From NCBI GenBank assembly GCA_016218965.1, contig JACRCP010000210.1, forward strand, positions 1 to 38,814: 38,814 nt of DNA. Reading direction: 5' to 3'. Shown one piece after another: positions 24,592 to 31,881 of this stretch. The notes beneath the pieces were generated by a model, which was not told where the DNA came from, did not search any database, and worked only from the letters and a program-made list of their open reading frames with translations. Every line of letters starts with the position of its first letter. Positions within the stretch are counted from its first letter, which is position 1. This stretch comes from Deltaproteobacteria bacterium. GTDB taxonomy: Bacteria > Myxococcota > SpSt-1050 > JACRCP01. The translations under genes were made by a program, and so were the position numbers.

Positions 24592-26037
24592 ATGTTCCAC
24601 CCTCCGACAAACGCCCTCGATGTCCTCTTCATCCGCGTGCCGCCGTGGCTGTCCGTCGAGCACCCGCACCCCGAAAACTGCGACTGGCCGATAGATCTCG
24701 GCATAGCGATGGCGCTTGTCGAACGCGACGGGCATCGGGTCCACTTTTGCGATCTCGAGACGCGCCGGCAGACGATCGACGACGCGTGCCGCCTCATTCG
24801 GGAACTCCGTGCCGGTGTAGTGGTCATCAACGGGATCACCCCCTCGCATTCCGCCATGCTCCATCTGGCCGGCGTTGCGCGGCACTCATGCCCTCGGACG
24901 CTCGTCATGGCGTGCGGCCAACACGCCACCTCGGTTCCGGAATCGTTTCTTTTCAATGGAAGCCCCTTTGACCTGTGCGCAATCGGCGAGTTCGAGGTCA
25001 CGGTCCGGGAGGTTGTTTTCGCAGCGGCCCGCGGTTCGGACCCGGGGATTGACGGGACGGCCGTCTGGGAAGGCCATTCGGTCAGGGTTGCCGCCGAACG
25101 TCCGCTGACAAAAGACCTCGACTCGCTCCCCTTTCCCTTGCACCGTTTCTTCGCGGACGAAACCTACGGCTACTACTACCCGATGGCGGTTCGCAGACGG
25201 CATCGGTGGGGATTCATATCGGCCACGCGCGGGTGCCCGTATCCGTGCATCTACTGTTCCCGGACGTTGAGAACCTCTTTCGGCAGCGAGATCCGCACGC
25301 GCAGCCCCGAGAACGTCGTTAACGAGATTCGTCTCCTCGTGTCGGCCGGTGTCAATGTGCTCGTCTTCGAGGACGACACGATCAACATCGACCGGGACTA
25401 CTTGCAACGGCTGTGCCGTTGCATCATCGAGTCGGGGGTTTCCATCACGTGGGCCGCCGAAGGGCGGGTAGACCTCGCGGACGAGAAAACGCTTCGCCTG
25501 ATGAAACAGGCCGGCTGCTGCACCATCGGGTTTGGTGTGGAGAGCGGATCACCGCGCATGCTGGAACTGCTGGACAAAAGGTCCACCGTGGGGGATGCCG
25601 AAACGGCGTTTGCCGCGGCACGGCGGGTCGGACTGATGACGGTGGCGTTTTTCCTGATCGGCTGCCCCGGCGAAACGGAAGAGGACCTCGAAATGACGGT
25701 GGCGCTGATGAAGCGCATCAGGCCCACGATGATCCAGGTCGCGTTTTTCACCCCGTACCCCGGTTCCCCGTGCTACCGGGAAATGCGCGAGCGCCTTCCT
25801 GCGCGGTGGGACGACTATTCCCACTACAACCGCATCTCCAATTTGAGCAAGTTGTCCGACGAGAGGCTGCGGGGGTATCAGGCGCGGCTCTACCGCGAGC
25901 TTCTGTTCTCGCCGTGGTTCATACCGGAATACCTGGCCCGGTGCAACATCGGCCTGCTGACGAACTTCGGGCGCGAATGGCGGCTTGTACGCTTTGGCTT
26001 GAAGTTCCTGCTGCACGGTCCAAGACCGGTGCCATAA
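24592..26037 (+). CDS. B12-binding radical SAM protein, paralogue of 29107-30549
   Basis: Protein of 481 residues. The N-terminal domain starts LDVLFIRVPPWLSVE and PHPENC, contains MALVERDGHRVHFCD, and has MACGQHATSVPESFLFNG where other members have GGxHPT. The radical SAM motif is TRGCPYPCIYC (Cys215, Cys219, Cys222). Then come FEDDTINIDRDYL, WAAEGRVDLAD, IGFGVESGSPRML and FFLIGCPGETEEDLEM. The gene at 29107-30549 matches it almost residue for residue in these blocks and in the C-terminal HYNRISNLSKL region. ATG 24592 is chosen by alignment to that paralogue; an in-frame TTG lies at 24580. The Cys/His-rich N-terminal variant suggests a distinct subfamily. Confidence 0.9.
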   Translation: MFHPPTNALDVLFIRVPPWLSVEHPHPENCDWPIDLGIAMALVERDGHRVHFCDLETRRQTIDDACRLIRELRAGVVVINGITPSHSAMLHLAGVARHSCPRTLVMACGQHATSVPESFLFNGSPFDLCAIGEFEVTVREVVFAAARGSDPGIDGTAVWEGHSVRVAAERPLTKDLDSLPFPLHRFFADETYGYYYPMAVRRRHRWGFISATRGCPYPCIYCSRTLRTSFGSEIRTRSPENVVNEIRLLVSAGVNVLVFEDDTINIDRDYLQRLCRCIIESGVSITWAAEGRVDLADEKTLRLMKQAGCCTIGFGVESGSPRMLELLDKRSTVGDAETAFAAARRVGLMTVAFFLIGCPGETEEDLEMTVALMKRIRPTMIQVAFFTPYPGSPCYREMRERLPARWDDYSHYNRISNLSKLSDERLRGYQARLYRELLFSPWFIPEYLARCNIGLLTNFGREWRLVRFGLKFLLHGPRPVP

Positions 26038-26062
26038 ACAGCGTTCCCGGGTCTTTTTGGCG

Positions 26063-27352
26063 ATGGCGCTAGTTGCTTTGATACACCCTGAGCTGTCGTT
26101 CGAACCTGCGTATCCGCTCGGGCTTGCCTGTCTCGTGTCCACCCTCAGGCGGGACGGACACCGCGCAATCGGGGTCGACCTGAGAATGGTGCGGGGCGGG
26201 CGGGCCATGCAGGCCGTCGCGGCTGCAAGGGCCGATGTTGTCGGAATCCCGGTTTGCACGCGCAACAAAGAGACGGTCTTCTCGCTCGCGCGCGAGATTG
26301 CCCTGCATTGTCGAATCCCCGTCGTCCTGGGCGGTCCTCACGCCACACTGTGCCCCGGCGAGTGCCTTTCCCGCGAGGGTGTGGCAGGGGTCGTCCGCGG
26401 CGACGGAGAGACCGTCTTTTCGCGTGTGGTGGACGCACTGTCCGGCGGCGGCGATGCCGCACTCGAAGGATGGGTTCCCCGATCTGCCCCCGCGTCCCCC
26501 GGCGGGTGTGCGCGTGAACCGGATCTGGACGCTCTCCCTTGGCCCGATCGGGAGGTATTCCCTGCGATCGCCTACGCCGGGCATCCGTTGCGGCGCGGGC
26601 TGTTCGCACCGGTGGTTACCTCGCGCGGCTGCGGGTTCCGGTGTTCCTTTTGCGCGGCGCCAGCCGTGTCCGGGACACCCCGTCGGGTTCGCAGCACGGG
26701 GGCCGTCGTCGACGAGATCCTGTGTTTGCGGAACCGATTCGGCATTACCGACGTTCTCCTTGAGGACGACCAGTTCCTGGAGAACAGGGAGCATGTCCTT
26801 CACCTGTGCGACGCCCTGCGGTCCGCCGGCGTCCCGGTCCGCTGGCATCTCCCCAACGGCGTGCGTGTGGACTGCGTAGACCAAGGAATTCTCAGGGCGA
26901 TTCGCGCCGCCGGATGCGCCTCGATCGCGCTCGGCGTCGAGAGCGGCGCTGCCGAGGTGCGCGCCTCGCTCGGCCGGCCGTGCGACGAAGGCCGCGTACG
27001 CGATGTCGTCAGGCATGCGCACGCGGCTGGATTGTCGGTCACGGGCTACTTCATGCTCGGCCTGCCCGGGGGCTCCGCGGCCGACGACTGGCACACATTC
27101 AGGTTCTCGCGGGCGATCCCGTTTGACCTTGCGCACTTCTCGACGTACGAGTGGACCCCGGGTTGCGCCATTCCGGAACGCTGCGGCCGCCGGGGAACCG
27201 ACCGGGCAATCCGGGCGGCCGCATATCTCGGCTTCTACGCGTCTCCCGTCCGGATCGCCCGACTGACGCTCCGCGGGGACATCGCGCCCGCGAGGGCGGG
27301 TGCGGCCTTAAAGAGATTCGCCGCGTGGCTCGGCGAAGGTGTTGCCGATTGA
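26063..27352 (+). CDS. B12-binding radical SAM protein, short form
   Basis: Protein of 429 residues, the shortest B12-type member here. Its N-terminal domain has FEPAYPLGLACLVSTLRRDGH, ADVVGIPVCTRNKETVF, VVLGGPHATLCPGECLS and VVRGDGE. The radical SAM motif is SRGCGFRCSFC (Cys190, Cys194, Cys197), then LLEDDQFLENRE, LPNGVRVDCVD, IALGVESGAAEV and YFMLGLPGGS. ATG 26063 follows the previous stop by 25 bp; TTG 26057 is an alternative. It ends the plus-strand series and converges on 27400-28950 with a 47-bp gap. A 16-bp self-complementary GC sequence at 27411-27426, within the end of the opposing gene, may act as a terminator. Confidence 0.88.
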   Translation: MALVALIHPELSFEPAYPLGLACLVSTLRRDGHRAIGVDLRMVRGGRAMQAVAAARADVVGIPVCTRNKETVFSLAREIALHCRIPVVLGGPHATLCPGECLSREGVAGVVRGDGETVFSRVVDALSGGGDAALEGWVPRSAPASPGGCAREPDLDALPWPDREVFPAIAYAGHPLRRGLFAPVVTSRGCGFRCSFCAAPAVSGTPRRVRSTGAVVDEILCLRNRFGITDVLLEDDQFLENREHVLHLCDALRSAGVPVRWHLPNGVRVDCVDQGILRAIRAAGCASIALGVESGAAEVRASLGRPCDEGRVRDVVRHAHAAGLSVTGYFMLGLPGGSAADDWHTFRFSRAIPFDLAHFSTYEWTPGCAIPERCGRRGTDRAIRAAAYLGFYASPVRIARLTLRGDIAPARAGAALKRFAAWLGEGVAD

Positions 27353-27399
27353 TCCTCGTGTACAATTGATGCCGATCGTTCGTGCCCGTTCCCGGGTTT

Positions 27400-28950
27400 T
27401 CAAGGAAGGTCGGGCCCGCGGGCCCGCACGCCGGGCGGGCGGACGAGGCCGCCCGCGCGCAGCGCCAGCCACGACGCAAGATGTCTCGCGTAGTGCTTGA
27501 GATATCGCTGCGCCGACCTGTCTTTCTTTTTGACCGCAACCGCCCCTTCGAGCGGCAGCACCAGGAAACCGGGCAGAAGGCGCATCAGGCGGTAGTTGTC
27601 GTTTGCCGAAAGCAGCCTGCGCCCGGACCGGGGAAGCAGGGGGAGAAGTTTGAGGGCCTTCTCGACGTTCCTGAGCTCGCCGGGGTCGGCGCCGCCGCCC
27701 GCGCGACGCGCGTCCTGATCGTAATACAGGGGAACATGCCCCCCCTCGATCTGGCGCAGGTCATCGGCGCTTACTATGCCCCGCTCGACGGCGTAGCGCG
27801 TTATCGGCGCGCCCGGGAAGTACGACAGGTAGAAGCACTTGATCTTGAGAAGCCCGTCCAACTCCGAGTAGAAGCGGAGCGCCTCGCGCATGTCTTCTAG
27901 CGATTCCCCCGGCAGGCCCAGCATGTGGTCGCAGAAGTACCCGAGGCCGGCAGCCTCCGCGGCGTCGACGGCCCGCCTAATCTGCTCATTGCTCTCGTTC
28001 CGTTTGAGGACCGTTTTCCGGACGTTCTCGTTGAGGCTCTGGATGCCGATCTGGCAGCGCCGGCAGCCCGCCTCCCTGAGAAGACCCGCGGTTTCCCGGT
28101 TGAGCGTCGAGGGGTGCGTGATGCACTCGAATGGAAGGCCGATTTCCTTTTTGTATCGGGCCAGGAGATCGCGGAGCCGGACCCGGTTGAACAGGAAGTT
28201 GTCGTCCAGGAACAGCACCCTGCGGGGCCGGTACCTCGCAGCGGCCAGCCTGAGCTCCGAGATGACCCGGTCGGTCGAGTGGAAACGCACCCGCATGCCT
28301 TTGCCGGGCGAACCCGAAACTCCGAAGGCTGTGCAGCAGAACGTACACCGGAAGGGGCAGCCCCGCGACGAAATCATGTAGTACGTGTCGCTGATGTCGA
28401 AGTGCTTTTCAAAAAGCTCCTTGTCGGGCATTGGCAGGCCATCGATGTCCCGGATCGGCGGACGCATGGGGTGGTGGACGTTGGCACCGTCGCGCCTGAA
28501 TGAAAGGTTTCGGATCGCCGGCGCTTTCTCCCCGCGCGAGAGCGCTTCGACGAGATCGCAAAGAGCCTCCTCGCCCTCCCCCCGGACGACGTAGTCGCAG
28601 ACGTCCGCCTCGAGGACCCGGTCCGGGACTGCGCTGGGATGAATCCCTCCCCACGCCACGGGGACGCCGGTGCGCCGCCGAATCGCCGTGGAGACCCGCG
28701 ACGCCCAACCGTAGAGGTTCGTGACCACCGAGAAACAGACGAGGTCGGGGTTGAGGCGCTCGACCCGGCCGGGGATCGATTCCTCCGACGAGAACAGCCG
28801 CGCCAGCCTCGGGAGTTCGAAGTAGTGCTTGTCGTCGAAGAGGGCGGGGTCGAAAACCAGCGAGACCCTGTGGCCGGCCCTTTTCAGAACGGCCGACAGG
28901 AACTCGACCCCGATGGACTCAACACCCCTTTGGACGAATACGATGTGCAT
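27400..28950 (-). CDS. B12-binding radical SAM protein, paralogue of 17874-19424
   Basis: Protein of 516 residues, the same length as its paralogue. It shares the opening (VFVQRGVESIGVEFLSAVLK against VTFVYRGAESLGLEYLSAVL), the DPxLFDDK segment at 35-41, WGGIHPSAVPD, DYVVRGEGE and the cluster motif SRGCPFRCTFC with Cys198, Cys202 and Cys205 at identical positions. It differs after the cluster (CTAFGVSGSPGKGMRVR), a likely substrate-facing loop, and in the C-terminal tail, which is basic rather than hydrophobic. It has no coupled membrane-protein gene, unlike its paralogue. ATG 28950 lacks a strong ribosome-binding site; a promoter at 29037-29065 would give an 80-nt leader. Confidence 0.9.
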   Translation of the reverse strand: MHIVFVQRGVESIGVEFLSAVLKRAGHRVSLVFDPALFDDKHYFELPRLARLFSSEESIPGRVERLNPDLVCFSVVTNLYGWASRVSTAIRRRTGVPVAWGGIHPSAVPDRVLEADVCDYVVRGEGEEALCDLVEALSRGEKAPAIRNLSFRRDGANVHHPMRPPIRDIDGLPMPDKELFEKHFDISDTYYMISSRGCPFRCTFCCTAFGVSGSPGKGMRVRFHSTDRVISELRLAAARYRPRRVLFLDDNFLFNRVRLRDLLARYKKEIGLPFECITHPSTLNRETAGLLREAGCRRCQIGIQSLNENVRKTVLKRNESNEQIRRAVDAAEAAGLGYFCDHMLGLPGESLEDMREALRFYSELDGLLKIKCFYLSYFPGAPITRYAVERGIVSADDLRQIEGGHVPLYYDQDARRAGGGADPGELRNVEKALKLLPLLPRSGRRLLSANDNYRLMRLLPGFLVLPLEGAVAVKKKDRSAQRYLKHYARHLASWLALRAGGLVRPPGVRARGPDLP

Positions 28951-29036
28951 ATGTTTGACAGCCGTTCGACTGCGGTGTTAGCCTCGTGCGCCGGCGGGTT
29001 GTCGCGACGGCGATCGCGGGCCGCCCTAGCGATCGG

Positions 29037-29065
29037 ATACTAGCCCAGGACCCCCGGCCAATCAA
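29037..29065 (-). promoter_or_regulatory. Putative promoter of the 28950 radical SAM gene
   Basis: On the minus strand TTGATT (29060-29065), a 17-bp spacer beginning GGCC, and TAGTAT (29037-29042). The -10 hexamer is the same as at 15742 and 22926. Confidence 0.5.
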
Positions 29066-29106
29066 GCGAGGGTGCCCGCGATCCCCGCGTTGCTCGGATT
29101 GGAGCC

Positions 29107-30549
29107 ATGACCCGCACGACCCAAACCCTCGACGTCCTGTTCGTGCGCGTGCCGCCGTGGCTGTCGGTCGAAAACCCCCACCCGGAGAACTGCGAGGCGC
29201 CTCTCGACCTCGGCGTGGCGATGGCGCTGGTCGAGCGCGACGGCCACCGCGTGCATTTCTGCGACATCGAGACGCGCAGGCATTCCGTGGACGGGGCGTG
29301 CCGCCTTGCAGAGCGCGTGCGGACCGACGTCGTCGTACTCAGCGGCATCACCCCGTCGCACGCGAGCATGATGACCGTGGCTGCCGCCGCACGCCGCACC
29401 GATCGTGAAAGACTGATCGTCGCATGCGGCCAGCACGCCACGTCCGTCCCGGAATCGTTCCTGTTCAACGGCAGCCCCTTCGATCTCTGCGCCATCGGCG
29501 AGTTCGAAACCACACTGCGTGACGTAATCCGGGCCGCGGCGTGCGGAGGGGACACGCACGTGGCCGGAACCGCCTCGTGGAGCGGCGCGGAGGTTCGGAC
29601 GCACGGCGACCGCGGATTGATCGGGGATCTGGATTCACTGCCGCATCCGCTGCACAGGTTCTTCATGGACGAAGCGTACGCGTTCTTCTACCCCATGACG
29701 GTCAAACGCCGCCAACGCTGGGGGTTCGTGATCGCGACGCGGGGCTGCCCGTACCCATGCATCTACTGCACCGCGGCGTTGCGTACGTCTTTCGGCGCCG
29801 AGGTCCGCAGGCTGAGCCCGGAGAACGTGGTGGGCGAAATCCGTCATTTGAAGGCGCTCGGCATCAATGTCCTGGTCTTCAGGGACGACACGATCAACCT
29901 CGACCGCGACTACCTGCGGGACCTTTGCCGCTGCATGATCGATTCGAAGGTCGGGATCACCTGGACGGCCCAGGGGCGCGTCGACCTCGTGGACGAGACG
30001 ACCCTCGCACTCATGAAACGGGCGGGCTGTTGCACCATCGGTTTCGGCGTCGAGTGCGGGTCCCCGCGGGTCCTCGAAGTGTTGCGCAAAAGGTCCACGG
30101 TCCGCGACGCCGAGGCCGCCTTCGCCGCGGCGCGCCGGGCGGGGCTGATGACCGTGGCTTTTTTTATGCTGGGTTCGCCGGGTGAAACCGAGGAGGAACT
30201 CGAGATGACCGCGGCGCTCATGAAACACCTGAAGCCCAACATGATCCAGGTTGCGTTTTTCACCGCATATCCCGGGTCGCCCCACTACCAGGAAACGGGC
30301 GAAAAACGGACGACGCGGTGGAACGAATATTCCCACTACAACCGCCTCAACAACGTAAGCAGCGTCACCGACCGCAGGCTCCGTCAGTTCCAAGCCCGCC
30401 TCTACCGGGACCTGCTTTTCTCATCGTGGTTTGTTCCGGAGTACCTGCGCCGCCGGAATGTCGGTCTTTTGTCAAACCTTGGCCGTGAATGGCAGCTTGC
30501 GCGTTTCGGCCTGAAGTTCCTGTTGCACGGTCCGAAACCCGTGCGCTGA
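29107..30549 (+). CDS. B12-binding radical SAM protein, paralogue of 24592-26037
   Basis: Protein of 480 residues. It carries LDVLFVRVPPWLSVENPHP, MALVERDGHRVHFCD and the unusual ACGQHATSVPESFLFNGSPF in the N-terminal domain, TRGCPYPCIYC (Cys214, Cys218, Cys221), FRDDTINLDRDYL, WTAQGRVDLVDE, IGFGVECGSPRVL and FFMLGSPGETEEELEM. Compared with 24592 the differences gather in the segment after the cluster and around 150-170. The two are recent duplicates by eye. ATG 29107 follows GGATTGGAGCC, a usable ribosome-binding site. A TTGACA at 28955 has no matching -10, so its promoter is unclear. The 221 bp after it contain no convincing gene. Confidence 0.91.
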   Translation: MTRTTQTLDVLFVRVPPWLSVENPHPENCEAPLDLGVAMALVERDGHRVHFCDIETRRHSVDGACRLAERVRTDVVVLSGITPSHASMMTVAAAARRTDRERLIVACGQHATSVPESFLFNGSPFDLCAIGEFETTLRDVIRAAACGGDTHVAGTASWSGAEVRTHGDRGLIGDLDSLPHPLHRFFMDEAYAFFYPMTVKRRQRWGFVIATRGCPYPCIYCTAALRTSFGAEVRRLSPENVVGEIRHLKALGINVLVFRDDTINLDRDYLRDLCRCMIDSKVGITWTAQGRVDLVDETTLALMKRAGCCTIGFGVECGSPRVLEVLRKRSTVRDAEAAFAAARRAGLMTVAFFMLGSPGETEEELEMTAALMKHLKPNMIQVAFFTAYPGSPHYQETGEKRTTRWNEYSHYNRLNNVSSVTDRRLRQFQARLYRDLLFSSWFVPEYLRRRNVGLLSNLGREWQLARFGLKFLLHGPKPVR

Positions 30550-30734
30550 ACGGCAAACGCCGTGTCCAAAAGGTCTGCGGGACGGCTTCCCATGCGCGGC
30601 GGCGGTTGAACGTCCGGGCTCGATGCGTGCCGCGCCCCTGTCGGCGATGAACACGATAGGACCCGCCCCGCCGGCCGTTGCTGCCAGAGCCGACACCTCT
30701 TCGTGCACACATCTTCATGCACCTGGAACCGCGC

Positions 30735-30763
30735 TTGACCGGTCCGCTGGCGGACGGTAGCAT
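30735..30763 (+). promoter_or_regulatory. Promoter placed for a leaderless transcript
   Basis: TTGACC (five of six, 30735-30740), a 17-bp spacer and TAGCAT (30758-30763). Seven bases separate the -10 box from ATG 30771, so transcription would start at or next to the start codon. Confidence 0.5.
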
Positions 30764-30770
30764 GGCGCCA

Positions 30771-31796
30771 ATGTTCGCTCCCGGGACATACGCGCGGTTC
30801 TTCCGGCGGTGGCTGGAGTTCGGCCGGGGCAATCCCCTGCCCATCGAGGTTAGCTGGTTCATCGCCGCGAAGTGCTCCATCCGTTGCGGCGGCTGCCTGT
30901 TTTTCGCTGGCGACGGCCGGCCGTCGTTTGCAGCCGAGCGCGTCCTTTCGCTCGAAGAGAAACTCAAGGTCGTGTCCCAACTCGCCGAAATCAACCTCCC
31001 GTTCCTTGCGGTCACCGGGGGGGAGCCGTTCCTTGAGCCGGACCTCATGCCGATCATCCAGGCCGCGTGCGACGCGGGAATCGCCGCCGGAATCACCACA
31101 AACGGCCTGGACGCGACGCCGGACCAGATCCTCCGGTACGACGGCCTCTGCCACGTGGTCTGGATCTCGATTGACGGGTTCGAACGCGAACACGACCTGA
31201 TCCGCGGCCCGGGCCGGTACGCCCAATCGCTTCGGACGCTGCGCGGGATTGCCAGCCGGATGAGGAAGACGGTGGTGGGCGTCAGCACCGTCATCAACGT
31301 GCACAACGCCGCCTCGATCCCCGAGTTCTTGGGCTTCCTGCGCGAAATGGGGGTTGCAAAGGTCGGGATCAAGGTCAACGTCATCCCCGAGCTGCGCCCG
31401 GACTACGTTCGCCATGCCGCCGCCCTCGACCGGCTGCTTGCGTTCAAACGCCGTCACCCTTCGCTGCTCGCTGTGACGGAAGAGTTCATTGCCTCGATTC
31501 CGCGTCTTTGCCGCCCCGAAAACGCCAAGGTGGGCTGCCGGCTCGACCTCTGGACGCATCCGTCCATTCTCCCGGACGGCCGCTTTTCGGCCTGCGCGGC
31601 GTACCCCGTCGTCGTGGGCGATCTCACCGTCGAGCACATAGGCGATCTGCTGCGAAGACGCGACCCCGGGACGTTTTCCGCGGCCGCCGCGTGCCCCGGC
31701 TGCGTCCGCGGCGATCTCCCGCTCTACGACCTTTTTCTGGGCAAACCGCTTCACCGCATCTCGCCGCGTGATGTCTTGAAGCTCCTCCGCACATAG
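30771..31796 (+). CDS. Radical SAM enzyme with SPASM-like C-terminal cysteines
   Basis: Protein of 341 residues from ATG 30771. The radical SAM motif is AKCSIRCGGC (Cys35, Cys39, Cys42), followed by LAVTGGEPFLEPDLM, ITTNGLD and VWISIDGFEREHD. C-terminal cysteines at 247, 256, 275, 308 and 311, with CPGC at the last pair and PDGRFSAC before it, fit a SPASM-type auxiliary cluster. There is no B12 domain. The true start is uncertain: TTG 30678, ATG 30717 and ATG 30762 are in frame, but a promoter at 30735-30763 overlaps them and points to a leaderless ATG 30771. SPASM enzymes often act on peptides, which makes this a candidate partner for any ribosomal precursor at the locus. The membrane gene 31882 follows with its own promoter. 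Confidence 0.88.
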   Translation: MFAPGTYARFFRRWLEFGRGNPLPIEVSWFIAAKCSIRCGGCLFFAGDGRPSFAAERVLSLEEKLKVVSQLAEINLPFLAVTGGEPFLEPDLMPIIQAACDAGIAAGITTNGLDATPDQILRYDGLCHVVWISIDGFEREHDLIRGPGRYAQSLRTLRGIASRMRKTVVGVSTVINVHNAASIPEFLGFLREMGVAKVGIKVNVIPELRPDYVRHAAALDRLLAFKRRHPSLLAVTEEFIASIPRLCRPENAKVGCRLDLWTHPSILPDGRFSACAAYPVVVGDLTVEHIGDLLRRRDPGTFSAAAACPGCVRGDLPLYDLFLGKPLHRISPRDVLKLLRT

Positions 31797-31846
31797 CGCC
31801 GCCCAAGAACAGGGCCTTCGGCGCCGGGCGTGCCGTCGTGCCGTCC

Positions 31847-31875
31847 TTGACATGCCCCGGGCCGTTCCCTACTCT
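31847..31875 (+). promoter_or_regulatory. Promoter placed for a leaderless membrane-protein transcript
   Basis: Perfect TTGACA (31847-31852), a 17-bp spacer and TACTCT (31870-31875, weak). The ATG at 31882 begins six bases after the -10 box, where transcription should start. Confidence 0.5.
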
Positions 31876-31881
31876 CACGGC

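Noticed and set aside
28955..28960. Perfect TTGACA between 28950 and 29107
   Set aside because: The hexamer 17 bp downstream is TTAGCC, not a usable -10, so no promoter is called for 29107 from it.
30550..30563. ACGGC-AAAC-GCCGT hairpin after the 29107 gene
   Set aside because: Only five base pairs and no T-tract, so it is too weak to call a terminator.
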